A DNA stretch of 64,000 nt, from the NCBI GenBank assembly GCA_900471525.1, contig UCEZ01000007.1, positions 309,671 to 373,670 of the forward strand. The letters are read 5' to 3'. This DNA is from Hyphomicrobiales bacterium (GTDB taxonomy: Bacteria; Pseudomonadota; Alphaproteobacteria; Rhizobiales; Rhizobiaceae). The translations under genes and the position numbers were made by a program. Below are positions 55,917 through 64,000 of this stretch, piece after piece. Each line of letters begins with the position of its first letter. The stretch's first letter is position 1. The notes beneath the pieces were generated by a model that worked only from the letters and a program-made list of their open reading frames with translations, did not search any database and was not told the origin of the DNA.

Positions 55917-56365
55917 TCGCAAATCTGGAAATCCGCCCGATCGAACCCGGCGACGAACAGAACTGGCGTCGTCTGTGGAAGGCCTACCTCGCCTTCTATG
56001 AAACCACGTTGCCGGAGGACATCTACACCCTCACCTTCTCGCGGCTTACAAGCGGCGAAGCACACGAATATGCCGGCTTGCTGGCCGTGCTGAACGGCAA
56101 GCCTGTGGGCCTTGCGCATTTTCTGTTTCACCGCTCCTGCTGGCACAGGAATTCCATCTGCTACCTGCAGGACCTGTTCGCCGATCCGGACGTGCGCGGA
56201 CAGGGCATCGGCCGCGCACTGATCGGAGCCGTTTATGCGCGGGCCAACGCGGAACGCGCCGGGGATGTCTACTGGATGACCCAGGAGTTCAACGCCACCG
56301 CCCGCACGCTCTATGACAGGATCGCCGAAAAGACGCCTTTCATCGTCTACCAGAAGACGTTTTGA
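55913..56365 (+). CDS. GNAT family N-acetyltransferase
   Basis: This 150-aa protein starts with GTG overlapping the metA stop. It has an early [20 protein letters not shown] segment and the acetyl-CoA motif [22 protein letters not shown]. It ends with the [19 protein letters not shown] helix. Coupling to metA suggests co-expression under the SAM-II riboswitch; the acceptor is unknown. Confidence 0.88.
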   Translation: MIANLEIRPIEPGDEQNWRRLWKAYLAFYETTLPEDIYTLTFSRLTSGEAHEYAGLLAVLNGKPVGLAHFLFHRSCWHRNSICYLQDLFADPDVRGQGIGRALIGAVYARANAERAGDVYWMTQEFNATARTLYDRIAEKTPFIVYQKTF

Positions 56366-56498
56366 TACGAATGTGCTGTCTTCGCATCGGAAGACGTTGG
56401 AATACCCACGGCTCCCAATCGGCCGTGAATTGTATGACTTTTCGGTTGCCGCCATCGGCGAAATGACGCAGTTTGCCGTCGAGGGCAGTGGAGGAAGA

Positions 56499-57521
56499 AT
56501 GGCCGTGCAGACAGAGACTGAAGTATTCGGCCATATGCCATCCGGCGAACCGGTGCACCGCGTTGTCATCAGGGGCGGCGGGCTGACGGCGCATGTCCTC
56601 ACCTGGGGCTCGGTCATCCAAGACCTGCGCCTCGACGGCCATGCAGCCCCCTTGGTGCTCGGCTTCGAGAATTTCTCCGATTATCTGGCGCATTCCCCCT
56701 ATTTCGGTGCGACGCCCGGCCGCAATGCCAACCGCGTCGGCGGTGGCCGCTTTGCAATCGACGGCACGGCCTATCAGCTGGAATGCAATGAAAAGGGCGT
56801 GACCCACCTGCACGGCGGCAGCGACGGTATCGCCAAGCGCCTCTGGACGATCGTCGAGCAGGCCGAAGATCGCGTCGTGCTTCAGATCGTCGATCCCGAT
56901 GGCCGGGCCGGCTATCCCGGCAATTGCACTGTCACCTGCACCTATATGGTGAGCGCCGGCGGCGTCCTCAATGTTCTCTATGAAAGCACGACCGACCGCG
57001 CCACGATCTGCAACGTCTGCCAGCACAGCTATTTCAATCTCGACGGCTCCGCCGATGCGCTCGGCCACGACGCGATGATTGCCGCCAACACCTATCTGCC
57101 GACAAACGAACTGCAGGTGCCGACCGGCGAAATCCGTACTGTCGAGGGCACCGCCTTCGACCTGCGCGCCATGACGCCGATGCGCCGCCAGCAAGAGGGC
57201 GACAAGATCGGCTACGATCATAATTTCTGCCTGTCCGACACCCGCGGCCCCAAGCAATCCGTCGCTCTCGTCCGCAGCATCAATTCCGGCGTCTCCTTGG
57301 AAGTGCGCACCACCGAGCCCGGCGTGCAGTTCTACACTGGTTTCAAGATGAACGTTCCCGTTCCGGGTCTCGAAGGCCGCCGCTACGGCCCCTTCGCTGG
57401 TTTTTGTCTGGAAACCCAGATCTGGCCCGACGCCGTCAATCACGCGAACTTCCCGGAAGCCGTACTGCGGCCGGGCGAAACGCTGCGGCAGGAAACCGAC
57501 TACGTCTTTACCAGGAGCTGA
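56499..57521 (+). CDS. galM: Aldose 1-epimerase
   Basis: This 340-aa galactose mutarotase-fold enzyme interconverts alpha and beta anomers of aldohexoses. It shows [18 protein letters not shown] with the conserved Arg, the active-site His pair in THLHGGSDG and QHSYFNLDG, and a catalytic Glu near [15 protein letters not shown]. It starts with a strong GGAGGAAGA site at 56499. It is a single gene after the metA-GNAT pair. Confidence 0.94.
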   Translation: MAVQTETEVFGHMPSGEPVHRVVIRGGGLTAHVLTWGSVIQDLRLDGHAAPLVLGFENFSDYLAHSPYFGATPGRNANRVGGGRFAIDGTAYQLECNEKGVTHLHGGSDGIAKRLWTIVEQAEDRVVLQIVDPDGRAGYPGNCTVTCTYMVSAGGVLNVLYESTTDRATICNVCQHSYFNLDGSADALGHDAMIAANTYLPTNELQVPTGEIRTVEGTAFDLRAMTPMRRQQEGDKIGYDHNFCLSDTRGPKQSVALVRSINSGVSLEVRTTEPGVQFYTGFKMNVPVPGLEGRRYGPFAGFCLETQIWPDAVNHANFPEAVLRPGETLRQETDYVFTRS

Positions 57522-57739
57522 CCCGGCAAACGTTCACGAGGCTGCCGGTCAATCGAAAGGTTGATGGCATCTGGATGTCCGTGCGATCGGCGCGACGAGC
57601 GATCACCACCGAAAGGTCCCTGTCGGGGCGCGATTTTGACACACGGCAAGCGAATACCCTGGGTTTTCGCGCCGAAACCGGCTTTGATGAACTCATCAAG
57701 GCGGATATCGATGAGAAAATGGGTGGGAGGATTCAGGCG

Positions 57740-58507
57740 ATGACAATAACGGAACACGGCAAGATCGCACTGGTCACTGGCGGCGGCACCGGCATCGGCC
57801 GGGCAATCGCCGAGGCTCTTCTGAAAAACGGCTTCACCGTCGTCATCTCGGGTCGCCGCTTCGACATTCTCCAGGCCGCCGCCAGGGAACTTTCCGCCCT
57901 AACGGGTGGCACGGCCCGGGCGTTCGCCGCCGATGTCGGCGATCCGCAATCGGTCGCCACCCTGTTTTCGACCATCCGTCATGATTTCGGCCGTCTCGAC
58001 CTGCTCGTCAACAATGCTGGCATGGGCCTGCCGGCCGTGCCGATGGAAGACATCACCTTCGAGCAGTGGAACGCGATCGTGGCTGCCAACCTGACCGGCG
58101 CGTTTCTCTGCACCCAGCAGGCGATGAAGCTGATGAAGGCGCAGACGCCGCGTGGCGGGCGCATCATCAACAACGGCTCCATCTCCGCCTCGACGCCACG
58201 CCCGATGTCGGCACCCTATACGGCAACCAAGCACGCCATCGCCGGCCTCACCAAATCCACGGCGCTCGACGGCCGCCCCTTCGACATCGCCTGCGGCCAG
58301 ATCGACATCGGCAATGCCTCGACGGAAATGACATCGAAGATGAGCGGCGGCGTGCTGCAAGCCAACGGCGAAATCGCCTCCGAACCCACCATTCCGGCCA
58401 ATCTCGTCGCCGACGCCGTCGTCTACATGGCCGGCCTGCCGCTGAGCGCCAACGTGCTGACGATGACGGTTATGGCGACGCAGATGCCGTATGTAGGGCG
58501 AGGGTGA
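57740..58507 (+). CDS. SDR family oxidoreductase
   Basis: This 255-aa short-chain dehydrogenase has cofactor motif [15 protein letters not shown], the NNAGMGLP motif and YTATKHA as the YxxxK active site. The Ser position is in NNGSISAS. The start at 57740 follows a GGGAGG site. The 218-nt gap before it contains no gene. The substrate is unknown. Confidence 0.9.
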   Translation: MTITEHGKIALVTGGGTGIGRAIAEALLKNGFTVVISGRRFDILQAAARELSALTGGTARAFAADVGDPQSVATLFSTIRHDFGRLDLLVNNAGMGLPAVPMEDITFEQWNAIVAANLTGAFLCTQQAMKLMKAQTPRGGRIINNGSISASTPRPMSAPYTATKHAIAGLTKSTALDGRPFDIACGQIDIGNASTEMTSKMSGGVLQANGEIASEPTIPANLVADAVVYMAGLPLSANVLTMTVMATQMPYVGRG

Positions 58508-58550
58508 AGGGGAAGACTGGAATAGCGACGCCGAAAAGTTACCTCTTGTT

Positions 58551-58829
58551 CTAAGCTGCCATTCTTGCGTAACGCCCGTTGATCCAGTCCCAAGCATCTT
58601 TGGGAAGCCAACCTTGATAATCGCGGGTCACACCGATTACGAGGAAGAAGTCATTTTTGTCGACATGCGGTTCGAGCCGGGTCCAGATACCTTCGGCCGT
58701 TAGGCCGCTATCAACGAGCCACGTCGATCCAAGAAAGTGCCACCAATCTCCACAGTTTTTGATGGCCTCGTGTAGCCCCTCATAATTCTGGCCCGGGCGC
58801 TTTAGGTCGTAGTTGATCGCGTAAATCAC
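58551..58829 (-). CDS. Cas2/SinR-like small protein
   Basis: This 92-aa protein has the pattern IYAINYDLKRPGQNYEGLHEAIKNCGDWWHFLGSTWLV, followed by FFLVIGVTRDYQGWLPKDAWDWI. This is the pattern annotated as SinR family in many genomes, and resembles the Cas2/VapD ferredoxin-like fold. There is no CRISPR array nearby, so a nuclease or toxin role separate from CRISPR is possible. It starts with GTG and a strong GAGGAGG site. It follows the 43-aa gene on the same strand with a 75-nt gap. Identification is from memory of the family, not from a search. Confidence 0.65.
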   Translation of the reverse strand: MIYAINYDLKRPGQNYEGLHEAIKNCGDWWHFLGSTWLVDSGLTAEGIWTRLEPHVDKNDFFLVIGVTRDYQGWLPKDAWDWINGRYARMAA

Positions 58830-58904
58830 GTTTGGCCTCCTCGAGGCTGTTGTATTGTATTTAGAATGGCAGCCCGGAACGCCCGGCCTGCCATGATTCT
58901 TGTC

Positions 58905-59036
58905 CTACTTCTTATTCGGACGCTGCGTGAGAGCCGACGCTGCGGCTGTCTTGGCAGCCTTGCTCGAGTTGGGGTTGCTGAGCACCTTTGCGGCCGCGGT
59001 CGCGGCCTTCGCGCTCGTCACTTCTTTGTTCGCCAT
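58905..59036 (-). CDS. Ala/Lys-rich 43-aa protein
   Basis: This 43-aa gene is preceded by a near-perfect AAGGAGGTGA ribosome site at good spacing. The peptide begins MANKEVTSAKAATAAAKVL and ends SALTQRPNKK. It is basic, Ala/Lys/Ser/Thr-rich and probably helical; the two AATAAAK/AAKTAAA blocks look like a degenerate repeat. It is the promoter-proximal gene of the pair with the Cas2/SinR-like gene and diverges from the XRE regulator. An antitoxin-like or nucleic-acid-binding partner role is possible but speculative. Confidence 0.75.
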   Translation of the reverse strand: MANKEVTSAKAATAAAKVLSNPNSSKAAKTAAASALTQRPNKK

Positions 59037-59138
59037 AAAAATCACCTCCTTCCATGGCAGTTAGGAGTTAATTGGGTCACGCTCCTGTCGTGAGCTTGAC
59101 ATTCGACTTGACGCGGGAATCCATCCGTGATTCCCTCT

Positions 59139-59193
59139 GTTTCAGATATGAGACGTCTCATACAAGAGACGATTTGTGTTTCACTTATGAAAC
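59139..59193. promoter_or_regulatory. Three tandem 16-bp operators in the divergent gap
   Basis: The sites are O1 GTTTCAGATATGAGAC (59139-59154), O2 GTCTCATACAAGAGAC (59155-59170) and O3 GTTTCACTTATGAAAC (59178-59193). They share the form GTYTCA-N4-WGARAC. O1 and O2 are directly adjacent; O3 follows after 7 nt. They lie between the 43-aa gene and the XRE gene and are the expected target of the XRE protein, controlling both directions. Confidence 0.75.
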
Positions 59194-59247
59194 ATTAAGC
59201 CGAGTCGCATCGCTGAGTCAACAGCGCGCGCACAGCATGGGTTTGCA

Positions 59248-59586
59248 ATGAGTTTAGAGATTGAAAAACTTGGAGAAATGGTCGCGCAGCGACGTGCAAC
59301 GCTAGGAGTGCGGGCAGCCGCTAAGGAAATTGGAATCAGTCCCGCCACCCTCTCACGAATCGAAAACGGCAATGTTCCTGACTTGGTAACATTCGCCGCC
59401 ATCTGCAAATGGTTGGGGCAAGAACCCGCGAAATTTCTTGGAATGCAGTCAGCAGAGGCATCCACTAAACCGGCAGCAAGTGTCCACCTCCGGAAAAAGA
59501 AAACTACTTCGGTTGATACTGCGACCGCATTGGGTGCGATGATCATTGCAGCCCAAAACGCTCTGTTAGACCGCGAGACCGTCTGA
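59248..59586 (+). CDS. XRE-family transcriptional regulator
   Basis: This 112-aa protein has an HTH_XRE domain: MVAQRRATLGVRAAAKEIGISPATLSRIENGNVPDL, followed by FAAICKWLG. The C-terminal half is basic and has no named domain. It starts at 59248 and is 4 nt from the ImmA-type gene. TTA and other AT-rich codons are frequent, unlike the core genes. It diverges from the 43-aa/Cas2-like pair and probably binds the three operators between them. Confidence 0.9.
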   Translation: MSLEIEKLGEMVAQRRATLGVRAAAKEIGISPATLSRIENGNVPDLVTFAAICKWLGQEPAKFLGMQSAEASTKPAASVHLRKKKTTSVDTATALGAMIIAAQNALLDRETV

Positions 59587-59590
59587 AAAA

Positions 59591-60154
59591 ATGCGGCGTG
59601 GCTTCAAAACTCAAGCTGAACAGATTTCCGAAACCCTCAGGAAAAATCAAAGTCTGACGGTTTTGAATAAGTTTGAGCCAAAGCTTTTTCTCCAATCTTT
59701 AGGTGTCGTCGTGTGGACCCCAGTTGAGGTTCCAGGTTTGGAGGCCAGGCACTTAGAACAGCTTACGGTGAAGGACCCTGATAGCTGGTCGGGCGTAGCG
59801 ATACGCATAGGCGAGCAGACAGTGATCATTGTGAATTCAACGCATCCGGAGACGCGACAAGCTAACACCTTAATGCACGAATGGGCGCATATAGAACTGC
59901 GTCACAAACCGAACCGCGTCGATCGGTCGGAAGGGGGCCTTCTCCTTTTAAGCGACTACCCTGCAGAGTTTGAAGAAGAGGCCGATTGGCTTGCCGCCTC
60001 AGTGCTGCTACCGCGCGCAGGTTTGATGCACTGTAAAAGTCGCGGCATGCATAACGACGATATCGCTCGCCACTATGGCGTGAGTTCAGAACTTACCAAT
60101 TGGAGGGTGAGGATGACGGGCGTTGAACGCCAGATTAGTGCAAGACGTCGATAA
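59591..60154 (+). CDS. ImmA/IrrE family metallopeptidase
   Basis: This 187-aa protein has the zinc motif HEWAH (H96, E97, H100) in NTLMHEWAHIELRH, and the later EEEADWLAASVLLPRAGLM segment typical of ImmA/IrrE proteins. Such peptidases cleave a partner XRE repressor when activated. The adjacent XRE gene, 4 nt upstream, is the natural partner. It is AT-richer than the core genome and ends about 100 nt before tRNA-Gly. Confidence 0.92.
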   Translation: MRRGFKTQAEQISETLRKNQSLTVLNKFEPKLFLQSLGVVVWTPVEVPGLEARHLEQLTVKDPDSWSGVAIRIGEQTVIIVNSTHPETRQANTLMHEWAHIELRHKPNRVDRSEGGLLLLSDYPAEFEEEADWLAASVLLPRAGLMHCKSRGMHNDDIARHYGVSSELTNWRVRMTGVERQISARRR

Positions 60155-60218
60155 GTTGATTGCCGCGTCCGCGCAGCCACGATTGTGCATCCGTGAGATC
60201 TCAACCGGACCTTAAAAC

Positions 60219-60244
60219 ACAAAAGCCCCGGCGAACCGAGGCTT
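60219..60244 (-). terminator. Intrinsic terminator after tRNA-Gly
   Basis: On the minus strand a stem of about AAGCCTCGG / CCGGGGCTT, with a mismatch, closes a TTCG-type loop and runs into TTTTGTG. It lies 17 nt after the tRNA 3-prime end and would end the tRNA transcript. Confidence 0.75.
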
Positions 60245-60260
60245 GCAGCGTCTGGAAGAA

Positions 60261-60335
60261 TGGAGCGGGTGAGGCGATTCGAACGCCCGACCCCAACCTT
60301 GGCAAGGTTGTGCTCTACCCCTGAGCTACACCCGC
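60261..60335 (-). tRNA. tRNA-Gly (anticodon GCC)
   Basis: Read on the minus strand, the gene starts GCGGGTGTAGCTCAGGGGTA, with the anticodon loop TTGCCAA, T-loop TTCGAAT and an encoded CCA end. The acceptor stem GCGGGTG pairs with CACCCGC. Its 3-prime side faces the XRE/ImmA module, the orientation used by integrating elements, though no duplicated tRNA end is visible. The next gene on the right starts at 60589. Confidence 0.98.
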
Positions 60336-60588
60336 TCATCAACCTCGGTCCGGGGGTAGTCGGTGGACCGTGGCGTCGCTGCGTTGTTGCTTGCGGCGAC
60401 GGGCGCTATATGGCCCAGCCGTTTTTCAAATGCAACAGGGAAATGACGACTTGTGGAAGAAATTTTTGACGGAATGTCGCAAGGCCCTGAAAACAACGCG
60501 TTTTGCAGCCTGCATCCTGTGAATGATTGCGCTTGTTTGCCCTTCGCCGTAAGGGAAGACCGTCATTTTTCGAGCGAAGGAAGCCGTC
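60336..60588. other. Gap between tRNA-Gly and the YbaK-like gene
   Basis: No gene is seen in these 253 nt. It should contain the tRNA promoter (minus) and the promoter of the YbaK-like gene (plus), but I could not assign clear elements. Confidence 0.4.
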
Positions 60589-61098
60589 ATGAGTGAAATG
60601 CAGCCGAAGACACAGGACGAATTGTTCCAGTTTCTGGACAGCCTCGGCATTCAGCACAAGACCATGTGGCACGAACCGGTTTTCACCGTCGCCGAATCGG
60701 TTGCGCTGCGCGACGAAATTCCCGGCGGCCACACCAAGAACCTGTTCGTGAAGGACAAGAAGGACAATTATTTCCTTCTGACCGTCGAGGAAAACGCGAC
60801 GGTGGACTTAAAGACGGTGCACACGCTCATCGGCGGCGCCAGCAAGGTCTCCTTCGGCCGGCCGGAAAAGCTGATGGAATATCTCGGCGTCATTCCCGGC
60901 GCCGTCACCGCTTTCGGCGTGATCAACGACATCGGCCAGAACGTGAAGATCATCGTCGACGAAGAGCTGATGAAGGACGAGATCGTCAACTGCCATCCGC
61001 TCGTCAACGACGCAACGACCTCGATCGCTTCGAAGGACCTCATGCGCTTTATCGAGGCGACAGGACACGAACCGCTTGTCTTGAAAGTGACGTCCTGA
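60589..61098 (+). CDS. YbaK/ProX-type aminoacyl-tRNA deacylase
   Basis: This 169-aa protein of the INS/YbaK-like fold is close to stand-alone ProX (ProXp-ala) deacylases. It has HKTMWHEPVFTVAES, then GGHTKNLFVKDKKDNYFLLTV with the key Lys, and VTAFGVINDIG and CHPLVNDATTSI. These hydrolyse misacylated Ala-tRNA(Pro). The start has a GAAGGA site. It is a single gene after tRNA-Gly. Confidence 0.92.
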   Translation: MSEMQPKTQDELFQFLDSLGIQHKTMWHEPVFTVAESVALRDEIPGGHTKNLFVKDKKDNYFLLTVEENATVDLKTVHTLIGGASKVSFGRPEKLMEYLGVIPGAVTAFGVINDIGQNVKIIVDEELMKDEIVNCHPLVNDATTSIASKDLMRFIEATGHEPLVLKVTS

Positions 61099-61155
61099 CA
61101 TACGATCTTTGACGCAAGAAAGTCAGACGGACGAGGATGTCCGCGAGGAGACACG

Positions 61156-62151
61156 ATGAGCGGCAACGACAATCCCTATGCAGCATCCTACGGCAACCAG
61201 ATGACGGCGACGGCCAGCTATGGCGCAGCACCGGCGCAGACGGCGGCAACGACCCCGGCGGCAGTGCCGGCCGCCGATCTGATCAAGGAAACGACGACCG
61301 CCAGTTTTTCCCGCGACGTTCTCGAAGCCTCCCGCCAGCAGCCGGTCCTCGTCGATTTCTGGGCACCCTGGTGCGGCCCCTGCAAGCAGCTGACGCCGGT
61401 AATCGAGAAGGTCGTCACCGAGGCGCAGGGACGCGTCCGGCTGGTCAAGATGAACATCGACGATCATCCCTCGATCGCCGGCCAGCTCGGCATCCAGTCG
61501 ATCCCTGCCGTGATCGCCTTCGTCGGCGGCAGGCCGGTCGACGGTTTCATGGGTGCCGTGCCCGAAAGCCAGATCCGCCAGTTCATCGACAAGATCGCCG
61601 GCCCGATGATCGACGACCAGCAGGCCGAGATAGACGCGGCGCTTGCCGAGGCAAAGACACTGCTTGAGCAGGGCGACCTGCAGAACGCGGCCGGTCTGTT
61701 CGGCGCCGTGCTGCAGGCAGCCCCTGAGAATGCCATCGCTCTTGCCGGCCTTGCCAATTGCATGATCGCTGCCGGCGACGCGCAGCAGGCGCGCGAGGTG
61801 CTGACCGAACTTTCTGAGGAACTTGCAAAGGACGCCGGCATCGTGGCGGTCCTGAAGAAGCTCGGCCAGATCGAGGAAGCTCGCAAGCTGGGCGATCCCG
61901 ACGCTCTGGAACAGGCGCTCACCGCCGATCCCGACGATCACGGCGCCCGCATCAAGCTCGCCAAGATCCGCAACGTGGAAGGCGACCGCGAGGCGGCGGC
62001 CGATCATCTTCTGAAGGTGATGAAGCGTGACCGGACATTCGAGGATGACGGCGCACGGCGCGAACTGCTGCAGTTCTTCGATGTCTGGGGACCGATGGAT
62101 CCGGCAACGCTGTCGGCGCGACGAAAACTGTCCTCGATCCTGTTCTCCTGA
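61156..62151 (+). CDS. Thioredoxin-domain TPR co-chaperone (YbbN/CnoX-like)
   Basis: This 331-aa protein has an N-terminal Ala/Thr-rich extension (1-45), a thioredoxin fold with active site WCGPC (C73, C76) and a C-terminal helical TPR-like domain (about 165-325). E. coli CnoX lacks redox activity and is a holdase, but alphaproteobacterial versions keep the CGPC motif. It starts with a GAGGAG site. It is followed by a LON-domain gene. Confidence 0.93.
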   Translation: MSGNDNPYAASYGNQMTATASYGAAPAQTAATTPAAVPAADLIKETTTASFSRDVLEASRQQPVLVDFWAPWCGPCKQLTPVIEKVVTEAQGRVRLVKMNIDDHPSIAGQLGIQSIPAVIAFVGGRPVDGFMGAVPESQIRQFIDKIAGPMIDDQQAEIDAALAEAKTLLEQGDLQNAAGLFGAVLQAAPENAIALAGLANCMIAAGDAQQAREVLTELSEELAKDAGIVAVLKKLGQIEEARKLGDPDALEQALTADPDDHGARIKLAKIRNVEGDREAAADHLLKVMKRDRTFEDDGARRELLQFFDVWGPMDPATLSARRKLSSILFS

Positions 62152-62282
62152 CCTCGCCGCTTTTGCGTGTTTGTGACAGTCTCTCTTGAGATTTCCGCGC
62201 GGCGCACCATTTCTTGTCGATAAGCGACGCGGCGTGGCCGTGATTGCGAGGAATACGCGACAGCGACGGGGTACATTGCGAG

Positions 62283-62966
62283 ATGCAGGTCGGAAATGCA
62301 CGTTATCTCAGGCCGCAGGACCTGCCGGAGACGCTTCCGGTATTTCCGCTGACGGGCGTGCTCCTGCTTCCCGGCTCGCAACTGCCGCTGAACATCTTCG
62401 AGCCGCGCTATCTTTCCATGTTCGACGATGCGCTGGCCGGAAACCGCTTGATCGGCATGATCCAGCCGTCTTTCGGTGAAGTCCGCGAAGAGGCGGGCCA
62501 GGCCCATGTGCAGGCGCTCTGCCAGGTCGGCTGCGTCGGCAGGATCACATCCTTCGCCGAAATGGAGGACGGCCGCTATCTCGTGTCCCTGACCGGCATT
62601 TGCAGGTTCCGCCTCTTCGGCGAAATACACCTCGTCAAAAAGGGCTACCGCTCCTTCAGGATCGCTCCGTTCGCCACCGATCTCACCGGGCCGGACGATG
62701 AAGCCCAGGTCGATCGCGAAGCGCTGCTGGCCGCCTTCAAGGCCTATCTCGATGCCAACAAGCTGGAAGCCGACTGGGAGAGCGTCGAGCGGGCAAGCAA
62801 CGCGACGCTGGTCAATTCCATGGCAATGATGTCGCCCTATGGCCCGGCGGAAAAACAGGCCTTGCTGGAAGCGCCTGATCTGAAGACCCGCGCCGAAACG
62901 CTGATCGCCATCACCGAGATCGTGCTCGCCCGCAATTTCGGCGATATCGAAACTATGCTGCAATAG
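62283..62966 (+). CDS. LON peptidase substrate-binding domain protein
   Basis: This 227-aa protein carries only the Lon N-terminal (LAN) domain: [30 protein letters not shown] and [12 protein letters not shown]. There is no ATPase or protease domain. Such stand-alone proteins are common in alphaproteobacteria, next to thioredoxin and Trm112 genes. The start at 62283 is preferred over TTG 62244. It is 10 nt before trm112. Confidence 0.93.
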   Translation: MQVGNARYLRPQDLPETLPVFPLTGVLLLPGSQLPLNIFEPRYLSMFDDALAGNRLIGMIQPSFGEVREEAGQAHVQALCQVGCVGRITSFAEMEDGRYLVSLTGICRFRLFGEIHLVKKGYRSFRIAPFATDLTGPDDEAQVDREALLAAFKAYLDANKLEADWESVERASNATLVNSMAMMSPYGPAEKQALLEAPDLKTRAETLIAITEIVLARNFGDIETMLQ

Positions 62967-62976
62967 GGCGGGAACG

Positions 62977-63165
62977 ATGGAAGACAGGACCAGCCGGGTT
63001 GACCCCAAACTGCTCGAACTTCTCGTCTGCCCGCTGACCAAGGGTCGCCTGAGCTATCATGCCGCCGAGAACGAACTGATCTCGGAAAAGGCAAGGCTTG
63101 CCTACCCGATCCGCGACGGCATCCCGATCATGCTGATTTCCGAGGCGCGCAAGATCGAGGATTGA
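62977..63165 (+). CDS. Trm112 family protein
   Basis: This 62-aa zinc-ribbon-like protein begins [27 protein letters not shown] and ends in [18 protein letters not shown]. In eukaryotes Trm112 activates methyltransferases; in bacteria it is often a stand-alone small protein of unknown role. Only one Cys is present in the CPLTKG site, so the zinc site is degenerate. It closely follows the LON-domain gene. Confidence 0.93.
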   Translation: MEDRTSRVDPKLLELLVCPLTKGRLSYHAAENELISEKARLAYPIRDGIPIMLISEARKIED

Positions 63166-63234
63166 TTTTCGTACCGGGCCGGTGGGCGGCTTTTACGGGC
63201 TTTCAACCAATACGCGATATAGCTTTCCACCGAG

Positions 63235-63651
63235 ATGTCCGCCATCGCCGGGAACGCCATGATCGTCTGGTATCTTTTCGCCGCTGTCCTCGCGCTTGCT
63301 CTGCTCGGCGCGGCCATCCACGTTTTCCGGTCGTCCTTCAACTTTATACCAGACCGTTTCCATGCCGGCCGCGGCCTGTTTTGGCGTGAACACGTCATCG
63401 ACGACATGCTCAGCACCAATTACGGCTTTTGGGACATGGTGGCCGGCACGGAATATGACGAGGATGGATTCTACGAGTTCTTCAGCCTCAAGAACCTGCG
63501 CATCACCTGCACCTGGACCGTGGCGATCGGTCTCGCGGTACTTTTCTCCTATCCGGGCCTTTGGGAGGGCTTTACGGCCGTTGCCGACCTGGCCCCAGGC
63601 TGGCTTTGGGACCTGATTGTCTATCGAGTAACGAATATCCGGATGATCTGA
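63235..63651 (+). CDS. Hypothetical membrane protein
   Basis: This 138-aa protein has two predicted membrane helices (about residues 10-28 and 92-110). Between them lies a polar loop with HVIDDMLSTNYGFWDMVAGTEYDEDGFYEF. I do not recognise the family. The start may be ATG 63235 or, with a GGGA element, ATG 63259. It is convergent with the UbiH-type gene, whose stop is 3 nt away. Confidence 0.7.
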   Translation: MSAIAGNAMIVWYLFAAVLALALLGAAIHVFRSSFNFIPDRFHAGRGLFWREHVIDDMLSTNYGFWDMVAGTEYDEDGFYEFFSLKNLRITCTWTVAIGLAVLFSYPGLWEGFTAVADLAPGWLWDLIVYRVTNIRMI

Positions 63652-63654
63652 CCG

Positions 63655-64000
63655 TCAGATCGCCTGTCCACCCAGCATTTTCGGTTCGCTCTGCCCGCCA
63701 AGCCCCGAGGCCTGCCGGATGAAGAACGACTTCACCGATGGCAGCCGGTCGACGATGCCGAGACCGAAATCGCGCAACGCCCTGACCGGCGTGACATCGT
63801 TGGAAAACAACCGGTTCAGCACATCGGTGGTCACGCCCATGCGGAACGTGTCGAAGCGTCGCCAGCTCTGGTAGCGCTCCAGTACAGCGAGCGAGCCGAT
63901 GTCGAGGCCGAGCCGGTCCGCATCGACGATGGTTTCGGCCAGCGCCGCCACGTCTTTGAAGCCGAGATTGAGGCCCTGGCCGGAAATCGGGTGGATGCCG
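63655..64000 (-). CDS. UbiH/COQ6-type FAD monooxygenase, C-terminal part
   Basis: These 115 codons are the C-terminal part of a flavin monooxygenase of ubiquinone synthesis. The visible part begins GIHPISGQGLNLGFKDVAALAE, the conserved second FAD motif of the UbiH/UbiF/COQ6 family, and ends in a tail containing SFFIRQASGLGG. The N-terminal half lies outside the window. Which ring position it hydroxylates cannot be told from this part. Confidence 0.9.
   Translation of the reverse strand, partial: GIHPISGQGLNLGFKDVAALAETIVDADRLGLDIGSLAVLERYQSWRRFDTFRMGVTTDVLNRLFSNDVTPVRALRDFGLGIVDRLPSVKSFFIRQASGLGGQSEPKMLGGQAI

Noticed and set aside
58551..58829. Cas2 of a CRISPR system
   Set aside because: No cas1, no array and no other cas genes in the window; only the fold-level resemblance is kept.
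58500..60335. Integrated element bounded by a duplicated tRNA-Gly end
   Set aside because: I looked for a copy of the tRNA 3-prime end to the left of the module and saw none, and there is no integrase gene.

Overview
The window is typical alphaproteobacterial chromosome of the Rhizobiaceae type (Rhizobium/Agrobacterium/Neorhizobium-like). The evidence is a GC-rich sequence with dense operons, the mdh-sucCDAB order, the sdhCDAB block, a hemC-hemD-mitofilin-hemY block, a second-type RpoH sigma factor with an EcfG-like promoter, a SAM-II riboswitch before metA, CtrA-like TTAA-N7-TTAA boxes, and palindromic intergenic repeats. These assignments come from reading motifs by eye; no database search was run.

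Layout. 1-10.65 kb: a long minus-strand TCA operon (mdh, sucC, sucD, sucA, a YciI-like gene, sucB, then MAPEG, VOC, LysE, a secreted protein and an SDR), with the first three codons of what looks like lpdA at the very edge. 10.8-12.6 kb: zapE and an Omp19/Inh-type lipoprotein. 13.0-16.9 kb: sdhC-sdhD-sdhA-DUF3052-sdhB. 17.2-21.5 kb: an exported His/Arg-rich protein, then the minus-strand run tsaD-gpsA-YciI-EVE-methyltransferase. 21.6-27.6 kb: hemC, hemD, a mitofilin homologue, hemY, TerB and an amidotransferase. 27.6-33.3 kb: MFS exporter, YggT, pyrophosphatase, exported protein, GNAT, rpoH2 and a small exported protein. 33.4-36.3 kb: a LacI repressor facing a 59-codon gene through three operators, and an M48/LysM lipoprotein protease. 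36.6-40.3 kb: thiB-thiP-thiQ under a TPP riboswitch. 40.7-43.8 kb: arylsulfatase, VOC protein and a zinc-ribbon-like orphan. 43.9-48.8 kb: divergent DHA2 exporter/MarR pair, thiamine pyrophosphokinase and an ABC-F ATPase. 49.1-54.8 kb: HWE histidine kinase, glycosyltransferase, DUF4345, and ArsR with two SRPBCC proteins. 54.8-58.5 kb: SAM-II riboswitch, metA, GNAT, galM and SDR. 58.5-60.3 kb: a visibly AT-richer accessory module (Cas2/SinR-like protein, 43-aa protein, XRE repressor, ImmA peptidase) beside tRNA-Gly. 60.6-64 kb: YbaK-like deacylase, thioredoxin/TPR protein, LON-domain protein, Trm112, a membrane protein and the end of a UbiH-type hydroxylase.

How it works together. Most genes are core: 2-oxoglutarate to oxaloacetate conversion (sucAB, sucCD, sdh, mdh), tetrapyrrole synthesis that consumes succinyl-CoA, thiamine uptake and pyrophosphorylation that supplies TPP for SucA, and methionine synthesis. 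Two metabolite riboswitches (TPP, SAM-II) control local operons.

The least explained parts are the LacI-controlled 59-codon gene, the XRE/ImmA + Cas2-like + 43-aa module with three tandem 16-bp operators, and the three families of palindromic intergenic repeats, one copy of which sits inside the thi operon.
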